Positions 35,438 to 46,450 of a DNA stretch of 64,000 bases are shown piece by piece; position 1 is the stretch's first letter; every line of letters starts with the position of its first letter. This DNA comes from Neostapfia colusana (taxonomy: Eukaryota; Streptophyta; Magnoliopsida; Poales; Poaceae), in assembly GCA_030760725.1 (NCBI GenBank), contig JASWHV010000005.1, positions 94,060,622-94,124,621 on the forward strand. The letters run 5' to 3'. The notes beneath the pieces are model-generated. The model searched no databases. It was not told the DNA's origin and worked only from the letters and a program-made list of their open reading frames with translations. Made by a program: the position numbers and the translations under genes.

Positions 35438-36217
35438 ATGGTTCGCATGATTCGCACCGCTCGCAAGTCCACAGGAGGGAGAGTTCCCATAGTTGCCCTT
35501 GCCGAGAGGGAGGAGAGCCGTCCGGTGACGTACCTTTCCTACGGATTGGCAGGAGGAGGCTTATTGCGCCGTCTTCGACGTATGCTCGAAGCCGCCGGCA
35601 ATACGGGCAAGCTAATCATCCACTATAACTCCACCAGGACCATCCGTGAGAAGAGGGAAGAATGGAGTTCAGAAATGAGGATTATCCATGAAAACCAGCT
35701 GCTCAAGATCCACCACTCTCCAGCTTGTCGAGCAACACAGGTCGATGCGGAGAAGGATGTCACCTGGGAGGCAATCACCTGCCAGAGTCACATCTATCGT
35801 CGCCACCTGGACAGGACGAAGTACATGTATGTCCTCCAGCGTGAGAGTGGTACCGCGGAGTATAAGTACCTGCCAGTGCAGCAAGGGACTTCCCATGAGC
35901 ACATGGACTTGTGCTTGGAGGATGCTGCTATGCTCAGCACCCGACTGCAGGAATGTCAGCAAGAGCTTCAGGATGTTCGGGACACCCTGAAGGAAACGGA
36001 GGCGTTGCTGCGAGCCTGCTTAAGGGCGAGAGAAAGAGGAGATGGGAATGAACTGTGTGTCACCGTGAATGATACATGGACTCCTGACTCCCCGGATCGC
36101 CGAGCGATCAGGCGTCGTCGCACTTCTCCACCAGCAGCCTCCCCACCCAAAGCAGAATCAGAAGGCGGCCGAAATGATGAGGAAGATCCCGAGGAGCCAG
36201 CTCAAGAAAACGAGTAG
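35438..36217 (+). CDS. Extra ORF of element C with histone H3-like N-terminus
   Basis: This is an open 259-codon sense ORF between the PBS and gag. Its ATG directly follows TTTTGTTTTAG, a good 3' splice site. Residues 2-23 line up with the histone H3 tail without a gap: 12 of 22 match by my count, with R3, TARKSTGG (7-14), P17, L21 and A22 the same. Lys10 corresponds to H3 K9 and Ser11 to S10; K4, K14 and K18 are replaced. A middle region with no known domain follows, then a likely coiled coil (about 155-200), a basic cluster RRAIRRRR (221-228) that could be a nuclear signal, and an acidic C-terminus. I do not recognise the protein as a whole. No histone fold is seen, so it is not a histone gene. 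A chromatin role is inference. Confidence 0.8.
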   Translation: MVRMIRTARKSTGGRVPIVALAEREESRPVTYLSYGLAGGGLLRRLRRMLEAAGNTGKLIIHYNSTRTIREKREEWSSEMRIIHENQLLKIHHSPACRATQVDAEKDVTWEAITCQSHIYRRHLDRTKYMYVLQRESGTAEYKYLPVQQGTSHEHMDLCLEDAAMLSTRLQECQQELQDVRDTLKETEALLRACLRARERGDGNELCVTVNDTWTPDSPDRRAIRRRRTSPPAASPPKAESEGGRNDEEDPEEPAQENE

Positions 36218-36521
36218 TGTAGAGTCCCTCCCCTAGTTAGCAAGATGTTGAATAGTCGAGTCGTTAAGTTAAGTTAATGGTGTGATAATGCTTGGTGTGT
36301 GACGTGAGTTGTGGAAGCCATGAGCAATTGTCCACAGCCTCGTCTTTAGATTGTTTTGCTTTGGTGTGTGAACCCACATGAAATAATATTGCATTTATTT
36401 TTGTGTGAAAAGTGAACCCTTAGAGAAGTATAACAAAGCCTCAACACTTCAAAGTACAAACAAATGAAAGTAGTAAGATGATACTAAATGCTTTCAAATT
36501 AACATTGGTTGATTCTGCCAG
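36218..36521 (+). other. Spacer between extra ORF and gag in element C
   Basis: This is 304 AT-rich bases with no ORF of note. It ends GATTCTGCCAG directly before the gag ATG, a possible second 3' splice site. Confidence 0.6.
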
Positions 36522-37541
36522 ATGGCCGGAAGAGGAAAAGGACGTGCTGCCAACCTCGCCAACAACAACGATGAGGCATGCAACCCTCATCTTTCTGGAG
36601 GCCAGGACCGGGGTGGTCGCCGTGAAGGAGTTGATCCCCTCCACCAAATGCTGGAGAATCAGAATCAGCTCATCCAGAACTTGACTCAAGTAGTGGCCAA
36701 CTTGCATCAAGTTCCACCTCCACAAGCTGCACCACGCCAACCAAGGTTGAGTGAGTTTCTAGGAACTCAACCTCCAAAGTTTGCAAGTGCTGCTGAACCT
36801 CTGGAGGCAGATGATTGGCTTAAGACCATTGAGAGCAAGATGAGGATCATACAGTGCCAAGGGTATGAGAGGGTGCTGTTTGCTTCTCATCAATTGCATG
36901 GACCTGCTGCTGATTGGTGGACCACCTACATGGCCGCCCATCATGACCCGGAGAACATCACTTGGGAAGAGTTCAAGCGTAGCTTCCGCAATCATTACAT
37001 ACCAAGGGGTGAACTCAAAAACAAGAGGAAGGAGTTATTGGGACTGCAGCAGGGAAACATGATGGTGAGGGAATACCTCACTAAATTTACTCAACTCTCC
37101 CGTTATGCCCCACGGGACATAGAGACTGATGAGCAGAAACAAGATTGTTTCGTGGAGGGACTTACCGCAGAGATGCAGTGTGCAATGTCCTCAAATGAGT
37201 ATGAAAGCTTTCAAAAGATGGTGGACAGAGCGTTTGTGGTAGAAAGGAAGCTGAAGGCCTTGGAAAATGAGAACAAGAGGAAGGCCGGGTGGTCACACCA
37301 AGCCTCAGGGAGCAACACCCGCCCCCGTCTGATGCAGCAACCAGCAGGGCAGACGAACCGTGCTGCGGTACCCTACTCAGCACCAAGAGGGTACAACCCA
37401 AACTAAAGGCCTCCGGCAGCACCAGCACAGCCGCAATGTCAGTTTGTACAGCAGCCTCCCCCCGCATATCCACCTCGACCAGCAGTACAAAGACCCCCAA
37501 ACCAACCCCAAGACAACAAAGGCCAGGCACCTAAGGTTGGG
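36522..37541 (+). pseudogene. gag of element C, one in-frame stop
   Basis: It starts MAGRGKGRAANLANNND; the first residues resemble plant H2A (MAGRGK) and H4 (SGRGKG) tails. The gag core follows (FLGTQPPKFASAAEPLEADDWL, ASHQLHGPAADWWTTY, YIPRGELKNKRKELLGLQQG), with a Lys/Glu-rich region after it. A TAA at 37404-37406 interrupts the frame, which then continues in the same phase through a Pro/Gln-rich linker into the CCHC knuckle. Apart from this one codon, Gag is open. The stop could also end a shorter Gag, but the in-phase continuation argues for a mutation. Confidence 0.9.
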
Positions 37542-40500
37542 GTGCAATGTTTTAGCTGCGGTGAAGTGGGGCACTACACCCACAAATGCCCAAAGAAGAA
37601 GCCCGCGCAGCCACAACAGCAGAATGTGATGCGAGGACGGGTGAACCACGTCACTATGGAGGAAGCGCAAGAGGCACCCGACGTGGTAGTTGGTAAGTTT
37701 CCGGCCAATTTACACCTTGCAACCCTGCTGTTTGATTCTGGTGCTACCCACTCGTTCATTGCTCAAGGGTTTGTTAAGAAGCATGACCTAGCAACAACAC
37801 AAATGAACCATATGCTAGCTGTAAACTCTCCCGGGGGAGAAATAAGGACAAGACAAGTGTGTCCCAAAGTGAACCTAGACATTAATGGGGTAGTATTTAC
37901 TGCTAACCTCATAGTGATAGATTCACAAGGGATAGATATTATTTTGGGTATGGATTGGTTGACCAAACATAAAGGAATCATCCATTGTTCGACCAGAACG
38001 GTGGAACTAACTCACCCTAGTGGCACAAGAGTAAAGTTCATAACAATACACGAGCCTAGGAGGGACATTAAATTAAATCAAGTTGAGGTGAAAGTTGAGG
38101 AAATCAGAACCATCAGGGAATATCCAGATGTATTTCCGGAGGAGTTGCCAGGTATGCCTCCCGATCGTGAAGTGGAATTTGCAATTGAGCTAGTATCTGG
38201 AACAGCCCCGATTTACAAAAGACCTTATCGGATGGACTCCAAGCAGCTGGGAGAACTCAAGGATCATTTGAGAGAACTGACGGAGAAGGAGTATATTCGC
38301 CCTAGTTCCTCACCTTGGGGAGCTCCGTTGATATTTGTGCCCAAGAATGACGGAACCCAAAGGTTATGCGTGGATTACCGTGCTTTGAATGAGGTAACCA
38401 TCAAGAACAAGTACCCATTACCCCGCATTGAAGACTTGTTTGATCAGTTGAGAGGCGCTTGTGTGTTCTCGAAAATTGATCTCAGGTCGGGATACCACCA
38501 ACTCAAGATAAGGCAATCTGATATTCCCAAGACAGCTTTCGTATCCCGGTACGGACTGTATGAATACACTGTCATGCCTTTCGGGCTAACTAATGCCCCG
38601 ACATACTTCATGTACCTCATGAACAAGGTATTCATGGAATATCAGGACAAATTTGTGGTAGTTTTTATAGATGACATTCTCGTTTTCTCCAAAGATGAAG
38701 AAGAACATGAGAAACATCTAAGGTTGGTGTTGCAAAGGCTGAGAGAACACCAACTATATGCTAAGTTGAGCAAGTGTGAGTTTTGGCGAAGAGAGTTCCC
38801 TTCTTAGGACATATAATCTCGGAGGGAGGAATCTCCGTGGATCCTACCAAAATCGAGGATATACAGAAGTGGAAGACCCCTGAAAATGTCGGGGAAGTTC
38901 GAAGATTTTTGGGATTGGCTGGATACTATCGACGGTTTATTGAGGGATTCTCCAAGATCTCGAGACCTCTCACCAAACTGTTGGAGAAGGGATCACATTC
39001 ACATGGACGCCGCAGTGCGAGAAGAGTTTTCAGGAGTTAAAGGAAAGATTGACAACAACCCCAGTGCTGGTTATGCCAGATATGCAAAAGAGCTTCACGG
39101 TGTACTGCGATGCCTCTGGAAACGGGTTGGGATGTGTTCTCATACAAGAAGGGCATGTCGTGGCATATGCATCCCGGCAGCTTCGGAAGCACGAGAAGAA
39201 CTATCCTACACATGACCTAGAACTAGCCGCAGTAGTACACGCGTTGAAAATTTGGCGGCACTATTTGATGGGGAAAAGGACAGAGATATATACGGATCAT
39301 AAGAGTCTGAAGTACATTTTCACACAGCCAGATCTCAACCTCAGACAAAGGAGATGGTTAGAGCTAATCAACGACTTTGATGTGGGCATCTACTATCATC
39401 CTGGGAAAGCAAACGTCGTGGCCGATGCTTCAAGTCGGAAAGTGCAAGTCAATAAGTTGAGCTTAAAAGACATGCCTGCAGAATTGAAGGACGAGGTTAT
39501 AAGGCTCAATCTATGCCTTGTGAATTGTGGTGAAGCCATCGCCATGGAAGTGGACTCCACACTAGAGCAAGACATCCGCGAGGGTCAAAAGAATGACGAG
39601 AAGATACGAGAGATCAGACAACTCATCAAGGAAAATAAAGCTCCTGGTTTTAGAGAGGATGAACAAGGAACGGTGTGGCACGAGAAAAGAATCTGTGTGC
39701 CAGAAGTAAAGGAGATCCGTGAATTGATTTTGAAGGAGGCTCATGATTCCGACTATTCCATTCATCCTGGTAGTACGAAGATGTACCAGGACCTCAAGAG
39801 CAGGTATTGGTGGTATGGCATGAAGCGAGATGTCGCAGAACATGTTGCCCTATGTGACACATGTCAGTTGGTGAAAGCAGAACATCAACGACCCTCGGGA
39901 TTATTGCAACCACTCAAAGTGCCTGAATGGAAATGGGAAGAAATCAGCATGGATTTTATCGTGGGATTGCCTAGGACCCAATCAGGATATGATTCGATAT
40001 GGGTCATCATTGATAGGCTAACCAAGGTATCTAACTTCATCCCCGTGAAGGAAAGCTACAGTGGATCCAAATTGGCAGAGTTGTACATGTCAAGGATCGT
40101 GTGTTACCATGGAGTGCCAAAGAAGATTGTGTCGGATTGAGGGACACAGTTCACCTCAAGGTTCTGGCAGAAGTTGCATGAAACCATGGGAACCCATCTG
40201 AACTTTAGTTCTGCCTACCATCCCCAAACTGATGGGCAGACGGAAAGAACCAATCAGATCCTTGAAGATATGTTGAGGGCATGTGCACTCAAAAACAATC
40301 GGAGTTGGGATAAAAACTTACCGTATGCAGAGTTTTCCTATAACAACAGCTATCAAGCTAGTATGAAGATGTCACCGTTTGAAGCTTTGTACGGGAGGAA
40401 GTGCAGAACTCCCCTATTTTGGAACCAAACGGGGGAAAGTAAAGTGTTTGGTCCAGAAGTACTACAAGAAGCCGAGGCGAAGGTGAGGGAAATTCGCAAC

Positions 40501-40989
40501 AACTTGAGGATAGCACAAACACGCCAAGAGAGCTATGCCGATGTACGAAGAAGAGAGCTCGTTTTCAACGTGGGAGACTATGTCTATCTCAAGGTGTCCC
40601 CTATAAGAGGACTTTGTCGGTTCAAGGTGAAAGGGAAGTTGTCACCTCGATACATCGGACCCTTTCAAGTTTTGGAGAGGAAAGGCGAAGTGGCGTATCA
40701 ACTAGAATTACCGGCTCGTCTGTCGGATGTGCACGATGTATTCCATGTGTCACAACTCAAGAAATGCCTGAGGACGCCTGAAGAGGTGTTACCCATGAAT
40801 GAAGTGGACGTAGCTGAGGATTTGTCTTATGCCGAGCAACCATACAAGATTTTGGAGACAATGGAACGCCTCACCAGAAATAAAAGAATCCGGATGTGCA
40901 AAGTGCAGTGGAAGCATCACTCAGAAGAGGAAGCCACCTGGGAGCGGGAAGATGAGCTCAAGGCACAATTTCCGGAATTGTTTTCTTAG
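37542..40989 (+). pseudogene. pol of element C (zinc knuckle to chromodomain), two frameshifts and one stop
   Basis: The order is: CCHC knuckle CFSCGEVGHYTHKC (about 37545-37586); protease LFDSGATHSFI (about 37728); RT with PSSSPWGAPL and catalytic FIDDIL (about 38662-38679); RNase H (YCDASGNGLG, YTDHKSLKY); integrase with the H-x-H and CDTC zinc motif (about 39760-39865) and core D of SMDFIVGLP; and a chromodomain tail (VQWKHHSEEEATWEREDEL) ending at 40989. Breaks are a frameshift at about 38785, another at about 38990, and TGA at 40138-40140 in place of the Arg of the S-D-R-G-T motif. Few lesions suggest fairly recent decay. Confidence 0.93.
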
Positions 40990-41018
40990 AAACACCAATC
41001 TCGAGGACAAGATTTCTT

Positions 41019-41034
41019 TTAAGGGGGGTAGAGC
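41019..41034 (+). other. Polypurine tract of element C
   Basis: TTAAGGGGGGTAGAGC lies directly before the 3' LTR start TGTAACAGCCC, after the end of pol. Confidence 0.88.
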
Positions 41035-42998
41035 TGTAACAGCCCAAAATTTTGATTTAAAACCCTAAATCATGTTAAGAGGGGAATTTAAAATTTTTTG
41101 GACGTGTTGCATGTTTTGCAAAAATTCAAATTCAAACTGGAATTCAAATTAAACTCAAATCGGAAAAGAAATAGAAAAAGAAAAAGAGAAAACAGAAAAA
41201 AACAGGCCAGTGGGCCGCAACCCACCAGCCGGCCCAACCAGCGCCGCGCCAGCCCGCAGCCGCGCGCGCTGTTTCCTTCCGCTGACAGGTGGGACCCACC
41301 AGCTCGTCTTCTACCTCGCGCCCGCGCCGGACTCCTTCTCACCCAAATCAAAACCGATCGGGATTCTGCATAACCCCGCTGAATTCTATTCGTAGGCGAC
41401 GCGGACTTGATCTAAACCACCCCGCCGCCCTCCCTCGTCTATAAAAACCCCGGCCTCGTTCTGTTTTTCCCACGCGATCCGCCGATTTTCCTCCGGTGAG
41501 AACCGAGACTTCTCCGGCAAATTCTGGCCGATCTAAGCTCGGAAATTCCGATCTAACTCGCTGGTCTTGATCCACCGCCTCCGGGGAACCTTGCAGGTGC
41601 AGAAAACTCATTGACTTGCGGTGTAAACACAGCGCCGACGAGCCTCGCCGTGGTTTCACCTTGGACCTCGTCGCCGATCGCTTTCCAGGACCTCCGAGCT
41701 CAAGAAAACCCCCGAGGTGAGATCCCCGACCTCCCCTCTACCGATCTATGCCATAAAATCACAGTTCTAGGGAGAATTCTCGAAGATCCGAAAGTCTCCG
41801 GCGAGATTGCCGCTTCCCGCCGCCGTGCGCCGCCGGCAGCGCCGCCCGCGCTCGATCAGAGCGACGTGGCCGCTTGTGCGCCGTTTATTTTAAATCGCAC
41901 CGTAGGGTTTAAATCCCCGCGTACCGGTTCGACGTTATAATGTCAGCCGTCGGTTTAAAATCGGACGGTCCACGTCAGCCCCGTGTTATAAAGACTGGAA
42001 ATCTTACGTGCTACCCCCTGGGGTTCTCGGGAAATAAGAGCTAGCCCCGGAAACTTCTGATCTAGCCCCTGGAACTCCAGAAAATCATGTAAATTCATTT
42101 AAAAATCAGTTTTAGCCCCTGGACTTAATAAAAATTAGGAAAAACACCTCTGTTATGAGTAGCTAGACCCCTGAAAATTTTTAAAATAATATTATAGACC
42201 CTGTAGTGGGGTAAGTTTAACTTTTTAACTCTGTTTAGTATTAAATTTAGGAAATTGAATATGTGGCTAGTGTTTAAAAATTAAAAAGTGGGACAAACAT
42301 ATTGTCAAAATTAAATTAAAAACTTTCTCAGTATTTAGAAAAACTTTGGAGTGAGATAAAAACATATTTTGGGCTGAGTTGAATCTGTTTAATTTATTAT
42401 TCACATGTAGGGACACATTTTTAAGTAATGAATAGTTTTAGAAAATAGGGAAAATAATTGTGAAATAGTTTACATCTGAGGCAAAGGTCAAAATATGTTA
42501 TTAAATTATTTAGGACCAGAACCTATTCTGTTTAGATGATGTGTATTACTATTTTCATAATAAAGTACACATTTATGCATAGGAAAATAAATCTGAAAAT
42601 GTAGCAACTAGTAAATGATAAATGGAGTTTCTAAAATCCAAAGAATTCAGTTTAGGGTTGGTAGAAATTATGAAGACACTTATGGAGAAGGAAAATGCCT
42701 TTCATGCATACTTGGTAGCTAAAAGGTGTAGTAATTAAATATAAGGAATTTATTTAAATTGGAAACTCATATATGTATGTATAGTATGTAAGTAGAAATG
42801 TGAACACCAAAGTAGGAATCATATACACATGATTAAAAGTGTATGCAAGCCACAAATCAACACACATAGAGTAACCACAACACATATAATGGTGAATGAC
42901 TTTCATAAATATGAATGTGTGGTTTGTATGAAGTGGAAGTGTGAACTATGTCTTATGGATTGTTGTTTTTCTTTTGCTATGTGTGATGGTATGATGTA
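41035..42998 (+). repeat. 3' LTR of element C, left part
   Basis: It is nearly identical to 31801-33766, including the TATA box at 41440-41447. The second base pair block reads AACAGCCC instead of AACACCCC. It is split after GTATGATGTA by solo LTR D; the right part is 46451-47921. Confidence 0.95.
42994..42998. repeat. Target-site duplication of solo LTR D (ATGTA)
   Basis: ATGTA lies on both sides of D (42994-42998 and 46446-46450). The 5' LTR C reads GATGTAGAACCTG there, without an insertion. Confidence 0.94.
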
Positions 42999-45900
42999 TG
43001 TCACACCCGGTTTTTCCGAAGAAACAACCAAGTGAATATCACATGTATGCCAGGATCATTTTCTCATACATGTGATGACAAATAGTGAAGCATCATTTAT
43101 TACAAGCCAGGTGTCGAATATAAATAAGTCTTACATCGCAAATGTCTCAATGGACACAAATGCTTCATCATAAGTAAATAAACTAGCAGCGGAATATTAT
43201 TCTTTAGGGCTCCATCACAGGCGTTGCCCGGGGGTCTTCATGAACCTCAAAAACCTTCCTCGGGTCCAAAATCTTGGTCATTATACACCACCTCATTATC
43301 TTGACCTGAGCAGCAATATAAACCAACAAATATGCAAGGTTGAGTACCAATGGTACTCAGCAAGTGTGGGAAAATTATATCATGCATGGCTAGAACAAGG
43401 AGAGGTTGAACTCATGGTTAAAGCACTACGCAATTAATACCTATCACCTTAGCTTATTAAGCACCTACATTACTACACAGGTGAAATGGTCCCAATCTCC
43501 CATCCCATCATCATAATCCAATAACCATAACATCATTTCCAATGTTAAGCTCCCCGCTTAACTTCCAAAACCATCAATCCTCTAATCATGAATAAGTCCA
43601 GGCCGCTCTTAACCGTGAGCACGGCTGTCAAGACAGTTTTGACTCTGCAGAGTTTGTACCACTGTACCCACAAGTAGTGATTTCATCCGCCGTTGCCGGG
43701 TGGACTAAAAGATCCTCCATTATGCCAGTGGCTACGTTCCACATTCACACTTCCCAGGTGTGCGGCCAAGAGATCACTACAAAGCCTTTACAAAGGGATT
43801 CCCGACGAGCGTGGGCCCACTGAGGTTTCACCCCTAACAGCATACAAGAGGCTCCAACCCCGCTGCAGTGGCCCCCTCTTGAGCCTTGCGGTTCATATGG
43901 TAGTCCAGCTGACACCTACTCCCCGCACCATCCAACACACCCATACTACGCCGGGGATACACCTAATTAATTGGCCAAGCTGCCCCATCTCAGCATGTGG
44001 TTGGCACTGTAAAGCCGGGTTACATGCTCCATGAACCGGTCCTTAGGATCCAGGCAAGTACTAAACACAAACCCAAGTCTCGTGCACCCAGCACACAACC
44101 AAAACATCCAACTTGCCTTGATCCCTACCTCTACATAACTCACAATAGCTCATTCAAGAGTATGGTATTATAAACTGATGATCTCATTTCCCAAATATCC
44201 CATTCTAAGCATGGCTAAGCAAATGCATGTAAATAAATGACATGACAAAATAAATCCCAACCCAAGCTACAAGGAAACAAGGTAATGCAATTCTAGGGAA
44301 ACTTTCCTAGCATGGGTTTCATCTTTCATTTGACAAATGCAAATAACTCTATCTACATATCCTAGCATAGGATAAAAGTGGTCAAGGACACTTGCCTCCT
44401 TCTTGCTGCTCTTGAAATGGGTAGTCCTGATCTTGGAAAGGAATAACTTGCTCTTGAACAGGTTCTACTTCATACCATCACACATAGCAAAAGAAAAACA
44501 ACAATCATAAGACATAGTTCACACTTACACTTCATACAAACCATACATTCATATTTATGAAATTCATTCACCATTATATGTGTTGTGGTTACTTTGTGTG
44601 TTGATCTGTGGCTTGCACACACTTTTATTTATATGTGTATGATTCCTACTTTGGTGTTCATATTTATACTTACATACTATATTTATATATATATATATGT
44701 GTGTATTTCAGTTTTAAATAAATTCCTTATATTAAACTACCAAGTATGTAAGAAAAGTATTTTTCTTCTCCATATGTGCCTTCATAATTTCTATCAACCC
44801 TAAACTGAATTCTTTGTATTTTAAAAACCCCATTTATCATTTACTAGTTGCTATATTTTCAGATTTATATTCCTATGCACAATTGTGTATTTTATTATGA
44901 AATTAGTAATACACATCATCTAAACAGTATAGGTTCTGGTCCTAAATAATTTAATAACATGTTTTGACCTTGGCCTCTGATGTAAACTATTTCATAATTA
45001 TTTTCCCTATTTTTCTATAGCTATTCCTTACTTAAAAATGTGTCCCTATACTAAATAATGTGAATAATAAATGAAACAGATTCATTTCAGCCCAAAATAT
45101 ATTTTCATCTCACTCCAAAGTTTCCTAAGTACTGAGAAAGTTTTTAATTAATTTTGACAATTATGTTTATCCCACTTTTTAATTTTTAAACACTAGTTAC
45201 ATATTCAATTTTCTAAATTAAATACTAAACAGGGCTAAAATAATGAATTCACCCCATTACAGGGTCTATAATATTATTTTCATAATTTCCAGGGGTCTAG
45301 CTACACTTATCAGAGGTGTTTTTCCTAATTTCTATTAAGTCCAGGGGCTAAAACTGATTTTTAAATGAATTTACACGATTTTCTGGAGTTCCAGGGGCTA
45401 GATCTGAAGTTTCCGGGGCTAGCTCTCAATTCCAGAGAACCCCAGGGGGTAGCACGTAAGAATTCCAGTCTTTATAACGCGGGGCTGACGTGGACCGTCT
45501 GATTTTAAACCGACGGCTGAGATTATAACATCGAACCGGTACGCGGGGTTTTAAAGTCTACCGTGCGATTTAAAATAAACGGCACACAAGCGGCCACGTC
45601 GCTCTGATCGAGCGCGGGCGGCGCTGCCGGCGGCGCACGGCGGCGGGAAGCGGCGATCTCGCCGGAATCTTTCGGATCCTCGAGAATTCTGCCTAGAACT
45701 GTGATCTTATGGCCTAGATCGGTAGAGGGGAGGTCAGGGATCTCACCTCGGGGGTTTTCTCGAGCTCGGGGGTCCTGGAAAGTGCTCGGCGGCGAGGTCC
45801 GAGGCAAAACCACGGCGAAGCTCGTCGGAGCTGGATTTGCACCGTAAGTCTTCGGGTTTTCTGCACCTGCAAAGTTCCCCGGAGGCGGTGGATCAAAACT

Positions 45901-46445
45901 AGCGAGTTAGATCAGAGTTTCCGAGCTTAGATCGGCCAAAATTCACCGGCGAAGTCTCGGTGCTCACCGGAGTGAAAATCGGCGATCGCGTGCGAAAAAC
46001 TGATCGGATCGGTGGGTTTTATAGCCGGGGGAGGGCGGTGGTTCTGTTGTGATCGAGTTGGAGTCCGCTAGTTCCAGAATTCGGCCGCAAAACACGATTT
46101 CCCGATCGGTTGCGATCGAGCGCGCGGGAGAGAGTCCGGGGTCGCGGGGTTAGGGATGACAGGCGGGTCCCACATGTCAGCGAGGGGCAGAGCGGCGCGC
46201 GCGGGGGCGGGCTGCGCGGGGGGTTAGCTGGGCCGGCTGGGGTTTCGGCCCACTGGCCAGTTTTTTTCTGGCTTTCCTTTTTCTTTTTCATTTCATTTCT
46301 GTTTTGAGTATAATTTGAATTCCAGTTTGAATTTGAATTTTTGCAAAACATGCAATACGTCCAAAAATTTCTAAATTCCCCTCTGAACATGGTTTATGGT
46401 TCTAAATCAAAATTTGAGTCTTGACTAAAAATTTGGGGTGTTACA
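42999..46445 (-). mobile_element. Solo LTR D, same family as C, reversed
   Basis: It starts TGTCACACCCGG (reverse of LTR end CCGGGTGTGACA) and ends GGGGTGTTACA (reverse of LTR start TGTAACACCCC); 3447 bp. It carries no internal region and is flanked by a 5-bp TSD, as left by LTR-LTR recombination after insertion. It has a reversed TATA box (46017-46023) and an AT/TG dinucleotide run (about 44683-44705). It is clearly more diverged from C's LTRs than those are from each other, so it came from another copy. Confidence 0.95.
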
Positions 46446-46450
46446 ATGTA

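Noticed and set aside
35438..36217. Reading the ORF as a histone H3 gene
   Set aside because: Only the first 22 residues resemble H3. The rest has a coiled coil and no histone fold.
43693..44034. 113-codon frame repeated at 34177-34518 and 46880-47221 (minus)
   Set aside because: Kept only because the LTRs themselves are near-identical copies. Lies in the U5/R part of LTR C and D, with no domain. A weak peptide cannot be fully excluded.
44683..44705. AT/TG dinucleotide run as a functional element
   Set aside because: A simple microsatellite in solo LTR D.
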